Below, piece by piece: positions 18,668 through 28,152 of a DNA stretch of 64,000 nt (positions are counted from its first letter, which is position 1; each line of letters opens with the position of its first letter). The DNA is from Deltaproteobacteria bacterium (lineage in GTDB: Bacteria > Bdellovibrionota_B > Oligoflexia > Oligoflexales > Bog-1112): the NCBI GenBank assembly GCA_016186945.1, contig JACPKR010000032.1:1-64000 (forward strand). The letters are read 5' to 3'. The notes beneath the pieces were generated by a model. It ran no database searches. It saw only the letters and a program-made list of their open reading frames with translations, and was not told the DNA's origin. The position numbers were made by a program, and so were the translations under genes.

Positions 18668-20755
18668 ATGTCGCGATCATTTGTGTTTTGTACTTTTCTT
18701 TTCTCAATGCAAGCATGCACCCACCTATGGGCAGAAACGACAGAAAACCGTGGACGGGTTCTCAATTGGGAGCTTCGTGCGGATCAGATAACGGAAAGCT
18801 GCAAGGCTGCGCAGACCCATTTGACGGGGCAGGCAAACTCTCTTCTTGCAGGAGAAACGCCCTCAGTTTCTGTGACGCTCCTTGGGATGGACCGCGCTCT
18901 TACGGAATTTTCAAACGAGATAAGTCCTCTCGATTTTTACCGCCATGTTCTGAAAGATGCCAAACTTCAGGAAGCGGCCAAGCAGTGTTACGAGGAAAGT
19001 GAGAAACTTATCCTAGACATTTTCTCACGTCAGGACTTTTATGATGGGTTGAAGGCAATCAAGAATGAAAAAATGGTCAAAGATCTCGTGCAAGAACGCT
19101 TGTTGGAGAAGTTTCTCTACCAGCTGGAAGCAAACGGGATGGGTCTCAAGCTAGAAAAAAGACAAACGCTTTTGGCGTTGAAAGAAGAACTGATACAGAT
19201 CACGTCAAGCTTCGAGCAGGTCCTCAATAACTGGGAGGATAAACTCCATTTTTCCAAGTCAGAGTTGGAAGGTTTGCCAACAAGTGTTTTAGAGGGATTG
19301 GAAAAATCAGATCAGCCCGGCAAAGACTTCGTTGTGACCTTGCAGTACCCACATTATTTCCCCGTAATGAAGTATGTAAAAAATCCCAAAGTTCGTGAAG
19401 AGGTTTACCGACACTTCAACCTGAAAGGCGGGGTTGAAAATAGGGACCGACTGAAACAGGCGGTAAGCATCCGACTTCAAATCGCCAACTTGCTAGGCTA
19501 CAAGAACTTTGCTGAATTTAGCCTCAAGCAAAAGATGGTAAGGGACCCTGAGACAGTCCTCAGCTTCTTGGATGAACTGAAGGGTAAGCTGAAAAGCAGA
19601 ACGAAAAAAGAACTGGCAAAACTTGGAACCTATAAGAAGAAGGAACACGGCAAATCCGTCGAAGGCCAGAAACTAGACCCCTGGGATATAGCCTACTACG
19701 ACAACCAGCTTGTGGAAACTGAGTACAAGGTGAACGAGGAGGAAATCAAAACTTACTTCCCTGTCGAGGAAAGCATCGAGCGCATGCTCGACATTTACCA
19801 GACACTCATGGGTGTTGATTTTGTGGATGCAAAGGATGAGAAGACCTGGCACCCCGACGTCCGCTCGTTTCAAGTCGTCGATCGTGAAACAAAGAAGATT
19901 GTGGCAAAATTCCACATGGACCTTTTCCCCAGGGAAGGGAAATACGGTCACGCTGCTGCTTTCACCCTTATCTCTGGTTATAAGAAGGAAGACGGCAACT
20001 ACGAAATGCCAATATCGTCGATCGTTGCTAATTTCAACAAGCCTACCGCTGAGCAGCCCGCGCTTCTTACTCATGATCAGCTTGAGACGCTCTATCACGA
20101 GTTTGGCCACATCATGCATCAAGTTCTTACAACCGCACCCTATGGTTCCCTCTCTGGGACCAGCGTGAAGCGTGATTTTGTGGAAGCCCCTTCGCAAATG
20201 CTGGAAAATTGGGTATGGGAAAATGAAATTTTGGGAAAAATCAGCTCCCACTATAAAACCGGTAAGCCGATGCCCTCAGATTTGATGGATCGTCTCATCA
20301 AAACCAGATATGTGAATAGGGGCATTTTCTACTCAAAGCAGATTTTCTATGGGTCGATTGATATGGCCTATCATACCTTGAAGGACACTGACAAACTTGA
20401 CACCACGAAATTATATAGGGACCTCTACGAGCAAATCAATTTCACTAAGCTTCCGAAAGATATTTACCCAGAGGCGTCCTTCGGTCACATAATGGGGGGA
20501 TACGAGGCAGGTTATTACGGTTACCTGTGGTCAGAAGTTTACGCCCAAGACATGTTCACACGGTTCGCAAAGGAAGGACTTTTAAACCCGCAGACCGGCA
20601 AGGACTATCGCAGAATTATTGTTGAGCTGGGAGATACGAAGGACCCTATGGACCTCATCGTGAGTTTTCTGGGTAGAAAACCGAACAACGAAGCGTTTCT
20701 CAGGCAGTTAGGTCAGTGGAAAAAGATTGGATACAAAGCAGGGAAGGGTTCGTAA
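18668..20755 (+). CDS. M3 family zinc metallopeptidase (oligoendopeptidase/Dcp-like), exported
   Basis: Thimet-oligopeptidase family enzyme, 695 residues. The zinc motif is His477-Glu-Phe-Gly-His481 (LYHEFGHIMHQ), with the third ligand Glu in the downstream DFVEAPSQMLENW segment, and the substrate-binding GHIMGGYEAGYYGYLWSEV near the C-terminus. Unlike cytosolic OpdA it begins with a signal-like segment (SFVFCTFLFSMQACTHLWAE), so it probably acts in the periplasm or on the outer membrane, trimming short peptides. It overlaps yggU by 40 bp. Confidence 0.93.
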   Translation: MSRSFVFCTFLFSMQACTHLWAETTENRGRVLNWELRADQITESCKAAQTHLTGQANSLLAGETPSVSVTLLGMDRALTEFSNEISPLDFYRHVLKDAKLQEAAKQCYEESEKLILDIFSRQDFYDGLKAIKNEKMVKDLVQERLLEKFLYQLEANGMGLKLEKRQTLLALKEELIQITSSFEQVLNNWEDKLHFSKSELEGLPTSVLEGLEKSDQPGKDFVVTLQYPHYFPVMKYVKNPKVREEVYRHFNLKGGVENRDRLKQAVSIRLQIANLLGYKNFAEFSLKQKMVRDPETVLSFLDELKGKLKSRTKKELAKLGTYKKKEHGKSVEGQKLDPWDIAYYDNQLVETEYKVNEEEIKTYFPVEESIERMLDIYQTLMGVDFVDAKDEKTWHPDVRSFQVVDRETKKIVAKFHMDLFPREGKYGHAAAFTLISGYKKEDGNYEMPISSIVANFNKPTAEQPALLTHDQLETLYHEFGHIMHQVLTTAPYGSLSGTSVKRDFVEAPSQMLENWVWENEILGKISSHYKTGKPMPSDLMDRLIKTRYVNRGIFYSKQIFYGSIDMAYHTLKDTDKLDTTKLYRDLYEQINFTKLPKDIYPEASFGHIMGGYEAGYYGYLWSEVYAQDMFTRFAKEGLLNPQTGKDYRRIIVELGDTKDPMDLIVSFLGRKPNNEAFLRQLGQWKKIGYKAGKGS

Positions 20756-21015
20756 TCCTGGAACTCTATGTTCAACCAGCGGCCAAACGAACGGAGTGGG
20801 CTGGTGAACATGGAGGACGTTTACGTGTTCGTGTCGCCAGCCCCCCTGTCGATGGTGCTGCGAATGAGGCACTGATCGCGTTTGTGGCAAAGACCTTCGG
20901 GATCAAAAAGCGGGAGGTGACGATTCGCAAAGGCGAGTCGGCTCGACAAAAGACTCTCGCGTTGGCATCTGTGACTATCGAAGAAGCATGGGAGTGCCTT
21001 CCACACCTTAAATAG
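20716..21015 (+). CDS. yggU: DUF167/YggU family protein
   Basis: Small conserved protein, 99 residues. Family signature: VQPAAKRTEWAGEHGGRLRVRV, then PPVDGAANEALIAFVAKTFG and the VTIRKGESARQKTL end. Function of the family is unknown. The start overlaps the end of the M3 peptidase gene; an in-frame start further in is possible since the first ~14 residues are not family-like. Its stop overlaps the convergent SulP stop by a few bases. Confidence 0.9.
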   Translation: MEKDWIQSREGFVILELYVQPAAKRTEWAGEHGGRLRVRVASPPVDGAANEALIAFVAKTFGIKKREVTIRKGESARQKTLALASVTIEEAWECLPHLK

Positions 21016-22723
21016 GTATGGATACAGCTTCCCTCTTCAAGATCTGACTGATAGGACCCATGGAAACAGTGATATTTGAGGCTGCTGTCAAATGGAGGAA
21101 GCGTTTGACATGCCTTTCCAGCTCATGACTGCTGACGACAATGGTGATTTGAATCCCATGTTCCGAAAGTTGCAGCACCCCGCTTCGTAACGCTGTTAAT
21201 CCCGTGATGTCGAGCATGGCAACGTCCGTCAAGTCGAGGATGAGCACTTCCAGATCTTTCGACACTTGCCCCAGGGACGACATAGCTTTGTGTGCGGCTC
21301 CGAAAAACATCGGCCCGCTGACGTGATAAATCTGGTAACGCGGGGGGAGTGTTGGGTAACTTCGCTTGCCACCTTTTTCGAGAGCAATCCCACCGGAAGT
21401 TAAACTAACCATTCTTTTCATGAAGAGAAGTGTTGCAAGGCCAAAACCTGTCAGCACCCCGGCTGTCATATCAATGAATATGGTTAGAAGGAAACAACAA
21501 AGAAAGACCAACTTGTCGTCTGCGGAACCAAGCTGCAATATGCTTTTGACGTGCTTAATCTCAGACATGTTGTAAGCCACGATCATGAGTAAGGCAGCAA
21601 GGGAAGCCATGGGGACTAAGGAAATGAACGGTGCCATATACAGCATGGCTAATAGTATAAATAGCCCATGGACGACCGTGGATAAGGGACTCTTCGCCCC
21701 GAAGCGAATATTCGTTGCCGTACGAGCGATGGCCCCTGTTGCAGGAATTCCCCCGGCAAAGGGACAAAGCATGTTGCCAATTCCCTGCGCTAGAAGTTCA
21801 GCATTCGGTTCATGTCTGGTTCGTGTCATCCCGTCTGCCACGACCGCAGAGAGAAGCGATTCAATGGCCCCCAAAAGCGCGATCGTCAAGGCGGCGGGGA
21901 AAATATGAGTGATCAAATCCATCGACACAAATTGTCCCCCAGGAAAAAGCCAGTCCAAGCGGAGCAAAGGAGGGCCTGAGGGAATCCCTGCGATCAGGGT
22001 GTCGCCAACCTGAGTGGAAAACCGATTGGCAATCGTGGCGACCTGTAAGTTTGGATTCCACCACTTCAGCCCTTCCACCAGAAGGGTTGCCAACGTCAGC
22101 CCAATGATCGGCCCGGGCGTCTTCTTTAAGTAGCGGTTGCACAGAAAAATAACCACGAGCGTGAAGAAACCCACCAGAAATTCAGCTACGTTCAACAGTG
22201 GCGAATATTCCGCCAGTCGAATAACTCGCTCCCAATAATAGTGAGGCATTGAAGGAATCGGCAGTCCCATGAAGTCTTTGATTTGTAGAGTGAAAATAAC
22301 AACTGCAATTCCTGCGGTAAACCCCGTCACAACCGGGTGAGGGAGGAACTCGATCACCTTTCCGAGGCGGAAAATACTGAAGAGAATGAGCAGGAACCCC
22401 GACAAAAACCCCGCCAAAAACAAGCCTTCGATCCCAAAGCGTTGGACAATGGGCACAAGGATGACAACAAAAGCCGCAGTAGGCCCGGTCACCTGAAATT
22501 TCGAACCACCAAGCAGCGCACAAATAATCCCCCCGATGATGCATGTATAAAGTCCATGCTGCGGCGGTAAGTTGATCGCCACCGAAAGGGCCATGCCGAG
22601 CGGGATCGCTACTAGCCCAACAATAAGGCCAGATTTCAAATCGTGGAGGAAATGACTCGTCCCATACCCTTTACGCAGACTCTCACGAAGCGCCCAAAAC
22701 ACCAGACCACTCGTTTTTTTCAT
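21008..22723 (-). CDS. SulP family anion transporter with STAS domain
   Basis: Inner-membrane sulfate/bicarbonate permease, 571 residues from ATG 22723. About 11-12 membrane segments occupy residues 25-420, with the SulP signature LVAIPLGMALSVAINLPPQHGLYT and GPTAAFVVIL. A C-terminal STAS domain is at about 440-560 (LEVLILDLTDVAMLDITGL). Substrate is not predictable: bicarbonate or sulfate. Single gene, convergent with yggU. Confidence 0.92.
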   Translation of the reverse strand: MKKTSGLVFWALRESLRKGYGTSHFLHDLKSGLIVGLVAIPLGMALSVAINLPPQHGLYTCIIGGIICALLGGSKFQVTGPTAAFVVILVPIVQRFGIEGLFLAGFLSGFLLILFSIFRLGKVIEFLPHPVVTGFTAGIAVVIFTLQIKDFMGLPIPSMPHYYWERVIRLAEYSPLLNVAEFLVGFFTLVVIFLCNRYLKKTPGPIIGLTLATLLVEGLKWWNPNLQVATIANRFSTQVGDTLIAGIPSGPPLLRLDWLFPGGQFVSMDLITHIFPAALTIALLGAIESLLSAVVADGMTRTRHEPNAELLAQGIGNMLCPFAGGIPATGAIARTATNIRFGAKSPLSTVVHGLFILLAMLYMAPFISLVPMASLAALLMIVAYNMSEIKHVKSILQLGSADDKLVFLCCFLLTIFIDMTAGVLTGFGLATLLFMKRMVSLTSGGIALEKGGKRSYPTLPPRYQIYHVSGPMFFGAAHKAMSSLGQVSKDLEVLILDLTDVAMLDITGLTALRSGVLQLSEHGIQITIVVSSHELERHVKRFLHLTAASNITVSMGPISQILKREAVSIPI

Positions 22724-22897
22724 GGAAATTCCCGGGTAAGTTTTTCTACTCAAAAGGAAGTCAAACTTTTCATATCATACTCGCTGTATTTTTCTCTCCC
22801 CAAGGGTATTTTGGACGGCGAGGTTTAATTCCTTGCCACTAGTGTCTGGCGTGATAGATTGCCGGAAGAAATTTTCAAGTCATCTGCGGAGAAAGTC

Positions 22898-23434
22898 ATG
22901 CTTAGGTCATTGGTTATTTTCATTCTTTTTGTTTGTCCTGTTCAGGGTTTGGCGGTTCACGAACCCTGTAACACATGGGAAGATTGGCGAGCGTTACTAA
23001 TTGTTGGTGACTACGAGTTTGGAAGAGAAGCTGCAAGGCGTTTTTTGGACTCTCTTCCCGATCAACAACGGAGATGTGTCATTGAGTCAACGAGAGCAGC
23101 GTACGCCAGAGGCGCGGAGTCTGAGGAGACCGCGGAGGCTGATGAGGGTATTGCGGGACCTGTTGCTACGGAGGAGTTGAGGGAACAAATGCTCAAAGAG
23201 GGCTTTAAAGAAAAGACGTACAAGAGTCCTCAGGGAAGGATTTGCTCCTATTTCATGAAACTTGGGTTAAGACAATGGGTTTGCCCTTGCGGGAATAGCT
23301 ATGACAGAGTGAACTCTTTTGAGTATCATATTCTTCGCCACTTGGATGAGCGTCCCTATCGGTGTCAATGGTGTGAAGATGCCTTTTTTCAGGATTGTGA
23401 CCGCAGGCGACATGAAAAACGCCAGCATCCATGA
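22898..23434 (+). CDS. Secreted protein with tandem C2H2 zinc fingers
   Basis: A 178-residue protein from ATG 22898 (GGAG ribosome site). Residues 1-18 are a signal peptide (MLRSLVIFILFVCPVQG). The middle is acidic and helical. The C-terminus has two eukaryote-style C2H2 fingers: Cys129-x-Cys131-x12-His144-x3-His148, then linker LDERPYR like the classical TGERPY linker, then Cys156-x2-Cys159-x12-His172-x4-His177. Bacterial Ros/MucR proteins have one finger and no signal peptide, so this is a different kind of protein. Export to a host cell is an inference. Confidence 0.75.
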   Translation: MLRSLVIFILFVCPVQGLAVHEPCNTWEDWRALLIVGDYEFGREAARRFLDSLPDQQRRCVIESTRAAYARGAESEETAEADEGIAGPVATEELREQMLKEGFKEKTYKSPQGRICSYFMKLGLRQWVCPCGNSYDRVNSFEYHILRHLDERPYRCQWCEDAFFQDCDRRRHEKRQHP

Positions 23435-23489
23435 CCTATTTGTCTTCGAGCAGGGCCTGTTCATATGAGAAAAGGTTAAGAGAATTTCC

Positions 23490-23592
23490 GTCATTGCGAG
23501 CGAATGCGAAGCAATCCAGGCTGAAATTTTCCCACCTTGTAAGCGGCAGACAACCTGGATGCTTCGTCGGGCTTCGCCCTTCTCGCAATGAC
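23490..23592. repeat. GTCATTGCGAG palindromic repeat
   Basis: About 103 bp, starting GTCATTGCGAGCGAATGCG and ending CTTCTCGCAATGAC, with inner arms GCAATCCAGG / CCTGGATGCTTCG. This matches a palindromic intergenic repeat seen widely in bacterial genomes. It lies between the convergent zinc-finger and NtrC-like genes. Confidence 0.8.
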
Positions 23593-23648
23593 GTTGTTTT
23601 TTCTCATTCCATTCTCGCATGAACATACCCTGGTCTTCGAGGCCTCGC

Positions 23649-24614
23649 TTATCGTGGTCCGGCAGAATCTATCTTGCTTGTGAGCATCGTTTGGGCCTCT
23701 GATAGCAATGTTCCTAGGCTCTTGCATCGTCCTATGAGCGTATTGACGGGGACACGAAAGTGTTGAGCCGTTCTCGTTAAGTTGCCACATGTCTCCAGAA
23801 GTCCGGACGCGATGACGACAGCTTCAAACTCCCGAAGAAAATTACGCAGACCTTGCTGCTCAATTCGGTAACGAAAAGGGCTTCCCAGGAAGTGTTCCAG
23901 AAACCAGAAGTCTAATCCAGCGGCCTCGCCTCGCACGGCCAGAACATCGGTTTTGTCGATATAGGAGCGCCCGTGTTCTCTTGCACGCCATAAGCTTTGC
24001 ATGACACAGTCTGCCAGTTCGGAAAATTCACCTGGCCAGCGCACAGTTAGAAACACCTCCATTGCTTCGGATGTGCAGGTAAAGTGGCCCCGTTTCCATA
24101 GGAGTGTTGATATGATCAGCCGAATATCCTCAGGCCGATGCTCAAGCGGGGGGATAGATAGATGTTTCTGAAAGACTCCCAAATTTTCTCCAAGAGAGCG
24201 AAATGAACGTGTGGTGGCCAGCACCCGGACATCGGATGCATTGGCAATGAGTTGGGGAAATCGGACCCTGACTTTCTCGGGCAGTTTTTCCAGATTCCTT
24301 ATCAGCAGTCCACAGCCCTTAGCGCGACGGAGGTGAGCGATCAGTTCTTTCTCACTGTTCAGGTACTCACCGTAAAGCCCGAAGATGGGAAGCCTAGAGC
24401 CGGTCATCTTCTTCCATGCTTGGATGGCAAGCGTTGCTTTACCACACCCTTGAGGACCGCTCACCACAAGGTGTCGCGGCAAATACAGACTTGGTTCCCA
24501 TGTCAGCCTTCGTAGATGTCTACGGATCCCCTCATTGCAGGTCAAAAACTCTGCGCGAAGATCGAAAAAACGAGGGTGTAAGTGATTTATTCCTCTTGCA
24601 GCTCCTTTTTCCAT
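23649..24614 (-). CDS. Degenerate NtrC-type AAA+ protein with Fis-like HTH
   Basis: A 321-residue protein from ATG 24614. It has the layout of the AAA+ core of sigma-54 activators followed by a Fis-type helix-turn-helix (NLTRTAQHFRVPVNTLIGR). Walker A reads GPQGCGKAT, with Ala in place of the Ser/Thr after Lys. The Walker B region reads LLIRNLEKLP, lacking the FLDEI acidic pair. No GAFTGA loop is visible. It probably binds DNA without being a true sigma-54 activator. No receiver or GAF domain is present. Confidence 0.72.
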   Translation of the reverse strand: MEKGAARGINHLHPRFFDLRAEFLTCNEGIRRHLRRLTWEPSLYLPRHLVVSGPQGCGKATLAIQAWKKMTGSRLPIFGLYGEYLNSEKELIAHLRRAKGCGLLIRNLEKLPEKVRVRFPQLIANASDVRVLATTRSFRSLGENLGVFQKHLSIPPLEHRPEDIRLIISTLLWKRGHFTCTSEAMEVFLTVRWPGEFSELADCVMQSLWRAREHGRSYIDKTDVLAVRGEAAGLDFWFLEHFLGSPFRYRIEQQGLRNFLREFEAVVIASGLLETCGNLTRTAQHFRVPVNTLIGRCKSLGTLLSEAQTMLTSKIDSAGPR

Positions 24615-24702
24615 CCCTGCAAACTCCTTCCGAGGCCGCAAGGACTACGCTGAACCTGAAGCTGCGTGATTTGTTGAGCTTTGTCAAGGACTTACAGGCA
24701 CC

Positions 24703-24861
24703 TCCCACTTGGGGCAAGGAGGTGGTTTGGAGGAAACTGCGCAGCTGGTTCCTCCAAGAAATCCCTTGGGGGAGCGACCCTTCGCTTTGCTCAGGGCAGG
24801 CTTTTCCCTCGCCCCCCCAAACCCCCCTCTCACTTTTTGCCCCAAGTGGCTTACGCATTAC
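24703..24861 (+). repeat. MITE-like element, copy 6
   Basis: Copy with an extra ~17-bp insert (CGCTTTGCTCAGGGCAGG) in its middle and a worn left tip (CTCCCACTTGGGGCAA). The right tip, GCTTACGCATTAC, is intact and supplies the last base of the final sense codon and the TAA stop of the minus-strand membrane-protein gene. The flanks CAGGCACCT and CCTTCACCT match at six of nine positions, so the target duplication is uncertain. Confidence 0.88.
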
Positions 24862-26144
24862 CCTTCACCTAAATCCTTCGGGACAAAGCTCAAATGCAAA
24901 GCTTTTGCCTGATCGAAGGCTTCCTTGAGAGAGGCGGGGTAGAGCGTTGGACAGAAACCGTCGCCTCCACCTGCGTAGTAGCTTTGCATGCACGATAAGC
25001 CTGCTTGTCTATGCAAGCCAATCTGTTTGTAGATGCGATAAGAGTTGAAATCATCCAAGAAGGGTAATGCCAATACCAAACCCAAACCCAATGCAACAAC
25101 CGTTTTTTGTATAGATCCGAACTTGATTTCCTTAACAAAGCCCCACAATAGAACCCAAAACGGCAGCATGAAAATGAAACCTATCTCACCGTACCGAGAA
25201 GATTTCAAACCCAAGCTTGCACGAGCCAACGAGATGGCCCCCAAACAGGCCGTGATTCCCAAAAGTAAGACCAAGCTTGCCACCCACTGCCTTTGCAATT
25301 CAGGTCTTCGCAAAATGCTCAGGAAGCGATGGAGAGTAAGGGGGATGGCCATGAGAAAGATGATGGCGCCTGGCAGCACATTTTGCTCGGTGTACCCAAA
25401 TCCAAGAGCTAAGGTGTTGAAGAAGTGTTCCCAAAAAGGCCACATCCAAGGCCATACGAAAGCAGGATGCCCGGGGTTTTTTTGAAATCCTTTGAACCAC
25501 AAAAGGGAAGCCGCAAAAATGCTCAGCGCAGTTAATGTAAAAAAAAGAAACTCCCTTACATTCCTCCTTGATTGCAGAGCCATAAGCACGGAAGCTCCGC
25601 CAACAGCCCAACTGCAAATGACTCCGGAGCTAAAACTATAGGCACTCAACACGGCAAAAGCTGGGGATAACCACCGCCACTTGTCTGTTCGCAGCAGAAA
25701 CACAGTGCTTAAAACGAAGAATAAGAGAAACAGGTGAAACTGACTCTGGAAACCCCAGAAATGATTTTCATGAGGGATTGTCGAAGCAAAGAGACAAAGA
25801 ATGATTCCGCAAGGCGCTCCCGTGAAGCGTTGCAGGGACAAGACACTCGTGCTTGCCAACAGTACGTAAAGGACGTAGTTCAAAGCAATTTGCAGGGAAA
25901 CATTCCAATCAAAGAATTTGAACATCATCCAAGTAATAAGTTTGGTCAAAGGAATCCGATGTTCATTGTGAAGTGCAAACAACCAGTCCAAACTTAGGGG
26001 AGATTGAAAAATTGTCGAGCGCAAGGGTTCCCATTCATCCCCAGCCGGCACATTCACACTGAAGGTGACGATATTAACAAACTGAATGGCCATGAGAAGC
26101 CAAGCAATACCGTAGAGACTTCGATTAACTAACGAACTGTGCAT
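24858..26144 (-). CDS. Polytopic membrane protein of the O-antigen locus (GT-C-like)
   Basis: A 428-residue protein with about 10 membrane segments and a first periplasmic loop containing GDEWEPLRS and HNEHRIPLTKL. This acidic-loop arrangement is seen in GT-C type glycosyltransferases and related polysaccharide proteins, so a role in sugar transfer from a lipid carrier is plausible. It is last in the minus-strand operon and overlaps the GT2 gene by 20 bp. The TAA stop lies in MITE copy 6, so the natural C-terminus has been altered. Confidence 0.75.
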   Translation of the reverse strand: MHSSLVNRSLYGIAWLLMAIQFVNIVTFSVNVPAGDEWEPLRSTIFQSPLSLDWLFALHNEHRIPLTKLITWMMFKFFDWNVSLQIALNYVLYVLLASTSVLSLQRFTGAPCGIILCLFASTIPHENHFWGFQSQFHLFLLFFVLSTVFLLRTDKWRWLSPAFAVLSAYSFSSGVICSWAVGGASVLMALQSRRNVREFLFFTLTALSIFAASLLWFKGFQKNPGHPAFVWPWMWPFWEHFFNTLALGFGYTEQNVLPGAIIFLMAIPLTLHRFLSILRRPELQRQWVASLVLLLGITACLGAISLARASLGLKSSRYGEIGFIFMLPFWVLLWGFVKEIKFGSIQKTVVALGLGLVLALPFLDDFNSYRIYKQIGLHRQAGLSCMQSYYAGGGDGFCPTLYPASLKEAFDQAKALHLSFVPKDLGEG

Positions 26145-28152
26145 GTTGTTGCTGACTTTCGAATTGCCCCTGCTTGGACCTTTCCAGGCTCTCCTTACAT
26201 TTACAGGGGCTGCTTAAACTTTTGCTGACTGTTTCCTGTAGCTTACTTGCGAGGTAAGAACGGAAGAACTTGTTGTTCAAATCTAAGGTCCAAAATCTAT
26301 GGCGAATGCCTTTCGCTCCATATGTATCCAAACGAGGATTGTTATAGCTATCTCTTGCAAGCTGGGTTTTGTACTGATCTTGCAGATAGAAGCGCTCGAA
26401 TTCCTCGATGGAAGCCTTTCCTCTGCTTTTCGATTCATAATGCTTCAAAACAGCGAAGGGCGTGTAAAGGTTCGTCAATCCTCTTTGTCTCAGGCGCATA
26501 CAAAATTCAACATCGCCATACACATTCGGGAGAAAGACCTCATCAAGCCCGTTCAGCTTCTCAAATTTTTCCCTCGATACCATGAGGCAAGCAGCCGTCA
26601 CGGCTTCTACATCTCTTACAGTATTGAGCATGTCGCAATGGATGCGGCTGTCAGCTTTCTGGAAGACGCCCTCATGGTCTGCAATATTCTCTATGGAAAG
26701 CGCGATGCCCGCATGCTGAATACTCAAATCGTCGGGGTAAAGAAGCTTGCCCCCTACAGCACCCACTTCGTCGAACTGCGCTAACTGCAACATTTCCTCA
26801 ATCCAATCGGGAGTGATGACCTCGGTATCGTTATTGAGAAAGAGAAGATAATCACCTCTTGCACGTTTGGCTGCTGCATTGATTTGTCGGCAAAAATTGA
26901 AGGGAAAGCTATCCTTCACCAGCTGAAACTGTTCCTTATACAGAGAACGAAGCGTGTCATAGTATCCAAGGCACTCTGGTGATTCAGAACCGTTGTCGGA
27001 TATGATGATTTCAAAATTTTTATATGTTGAAGTCTTCCAGATCGAATCAAGACAGGTTTTTAATGTCTGGACGTATTCTTTGCTGGGAATGAGAATACTG
27101 ACTCTAGGCAGAAGTTTGGGCAATTCATAGCGGATACGGTAGTGAAAGGTTTTGGGATCATAACTAACTGTAGCGAGACGTCCTTTTCTTTCCAAGTGCT
27201 GTTTGACTGCCTTTTCTCCAGCAATGGCGGCGTAAGGCTTTGCAGAAATCGAACTGGCGGTACTCTGAGGGTGAGCGCGCCATTGGTAAAGGCAGAAAGG
27301 GATGTGAATCACATTCGCTGATGATGCCTCGACAGCCCTTAACATGAAATCATGGTCTTGTGAACCTTCCAAACCCTCGCGAAATCCACCAATCTCATTT
27401 GCCAGCGTTGTGCGGTAAATCGAGAGGTGGGTTGTGTAGTTTACGCTTAAATGAAAGAAGGGTGACCAGTTGGGTTTATAAAACGGCATACCAATTCGTT
27501 CACCGTCTTCTCGAATCACTCGCTCATCACTGTAAAACACATCGGCTTGCGGATACACATTATGGTAACGGACAAACTCGGCTAATGCGTTGGGATACAG
27601 TCTGTCATCGTGATCCAGAAGGGCGATAAACTGACCTTTCGCCATGCCGAGGCAAGAATTAAGAGTTCGTGAGATATGCTGGTTTGTTGAATGAGAAGAA
27701 AATTTTATCTTATTTGGAAACCGTTTTGCAAATGCTTCGACGACTTCAGCTATCCATGGCATACCTGAAGAATCATCGACTATGCAAAGTTCCCAATTTC
27801 CGTAGATCTGGGCGCAAGCACTTTCCAGGCATTCTTCCAGGTGATGTCGTTGGGGGCGAAACACAGGAATCAAAATACTCACCAACGGCTTCCGAGGCCA
27901 ATTGCCAACATATCCGGCGAGTGTCTGATAATAGGAATTTGCAAAACGGTTAGTTTCCCTTTCATTCACCGAGCGAATATAGGGCAGTACTCCGTAGAAT
28001 TGCGTCGTATACTTATGTGCATGTTCGAGAAACTTAATGATGAGATAGACGCTCTTTCGTAAAAGCCGACCTAGAAACTCTGTTTCCATAACACGAATTA
28101 ACGTACGTTTGCTACTCAGCTTGATTTTGTGCAAGATCTGTTTTCTCCGCAT
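26125..28152 (-). CDS. Double-domain family 2 glycosyltransferase
   Basis: A 675-residue cytoplasmic enzyme with two GT-A (GT2) domains. Domain 1 starts VSILIPVFRPQ at about 90 and has ALLDHDDRLYP. Domain 2 starts VSILIPSKEYV at about 355 and has FLNNDTEVITPDW with DVEFCMRLRQRG. It probably adds rhamnose or related sugars to the O-polysaccharide. It overlaps wzt by 41 bp and the next gene by 20 bp. A similar double-domain enzyme is at 34232-36121. Confidence 0.9.
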   Translation of the reverse strand: MRRKQILHKIKLSSKRTLIRVMETEFLGRLLRKSVYLIIKFLEHAHKYTTQFYGVLPYIRSVNERETNRFANSYYQTLAGYVGNWPRKPLVSILIPVFRPQRHHLEECLESACAQIYGNWELCIVDDSSGMPWIAEVVEAFAKRFPNKIKFSSHSTNQHISRTLNSCLGMAKGQFIALLDHDDRLYPNALAEFVRYHNVYPQADVFYSDERVIREDGERIGMPFYKPNWSPFFHLSVNYTTHLSIYRTTLANEIGGFREGLEGSQDHDFMLRAVEASSANVIHIPFCLYQWRAHPQSTASSISAKPYAAIAGEKAVKQHLERKGRLATVSYDPKTFHYRIRYELPKLLPRVSILIPSKEYVQTLKTCLDSIWKTSTYKNFEIIISDNGSESPECLGYYDTLRSLYKEQFQLVKDSFPFNFCRQINAAAKRARGDYLLFLNNDTEVITPDWIEEMLQLAQFDEVGAVGGKLLYPDDLSIQHAGIALSIENIADHEGVFQKADSRIHCDMLNTVRDVEAVTAACLMVSREKFEKLNGLDEVFLPNVYGDVEFCMRLRQRGLTNLYTPFAVLKHYESKSRGKASIEEFERFYLQDQYKTQLARDSYNNPRLDTYGAKGIRHRFWTLDLNNKFFRSYLASKLQETVSKSLSSPCKCKESLERSKQGQFESQQQHAQFVS

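Noticed and set aside
19673-20251. 192-codon minus-strand ORF inside the M3 peptidase gene
   Set aside because: It lies opposite the catalytic region of a well-recognised peptidase and has no ribosome site or family match.
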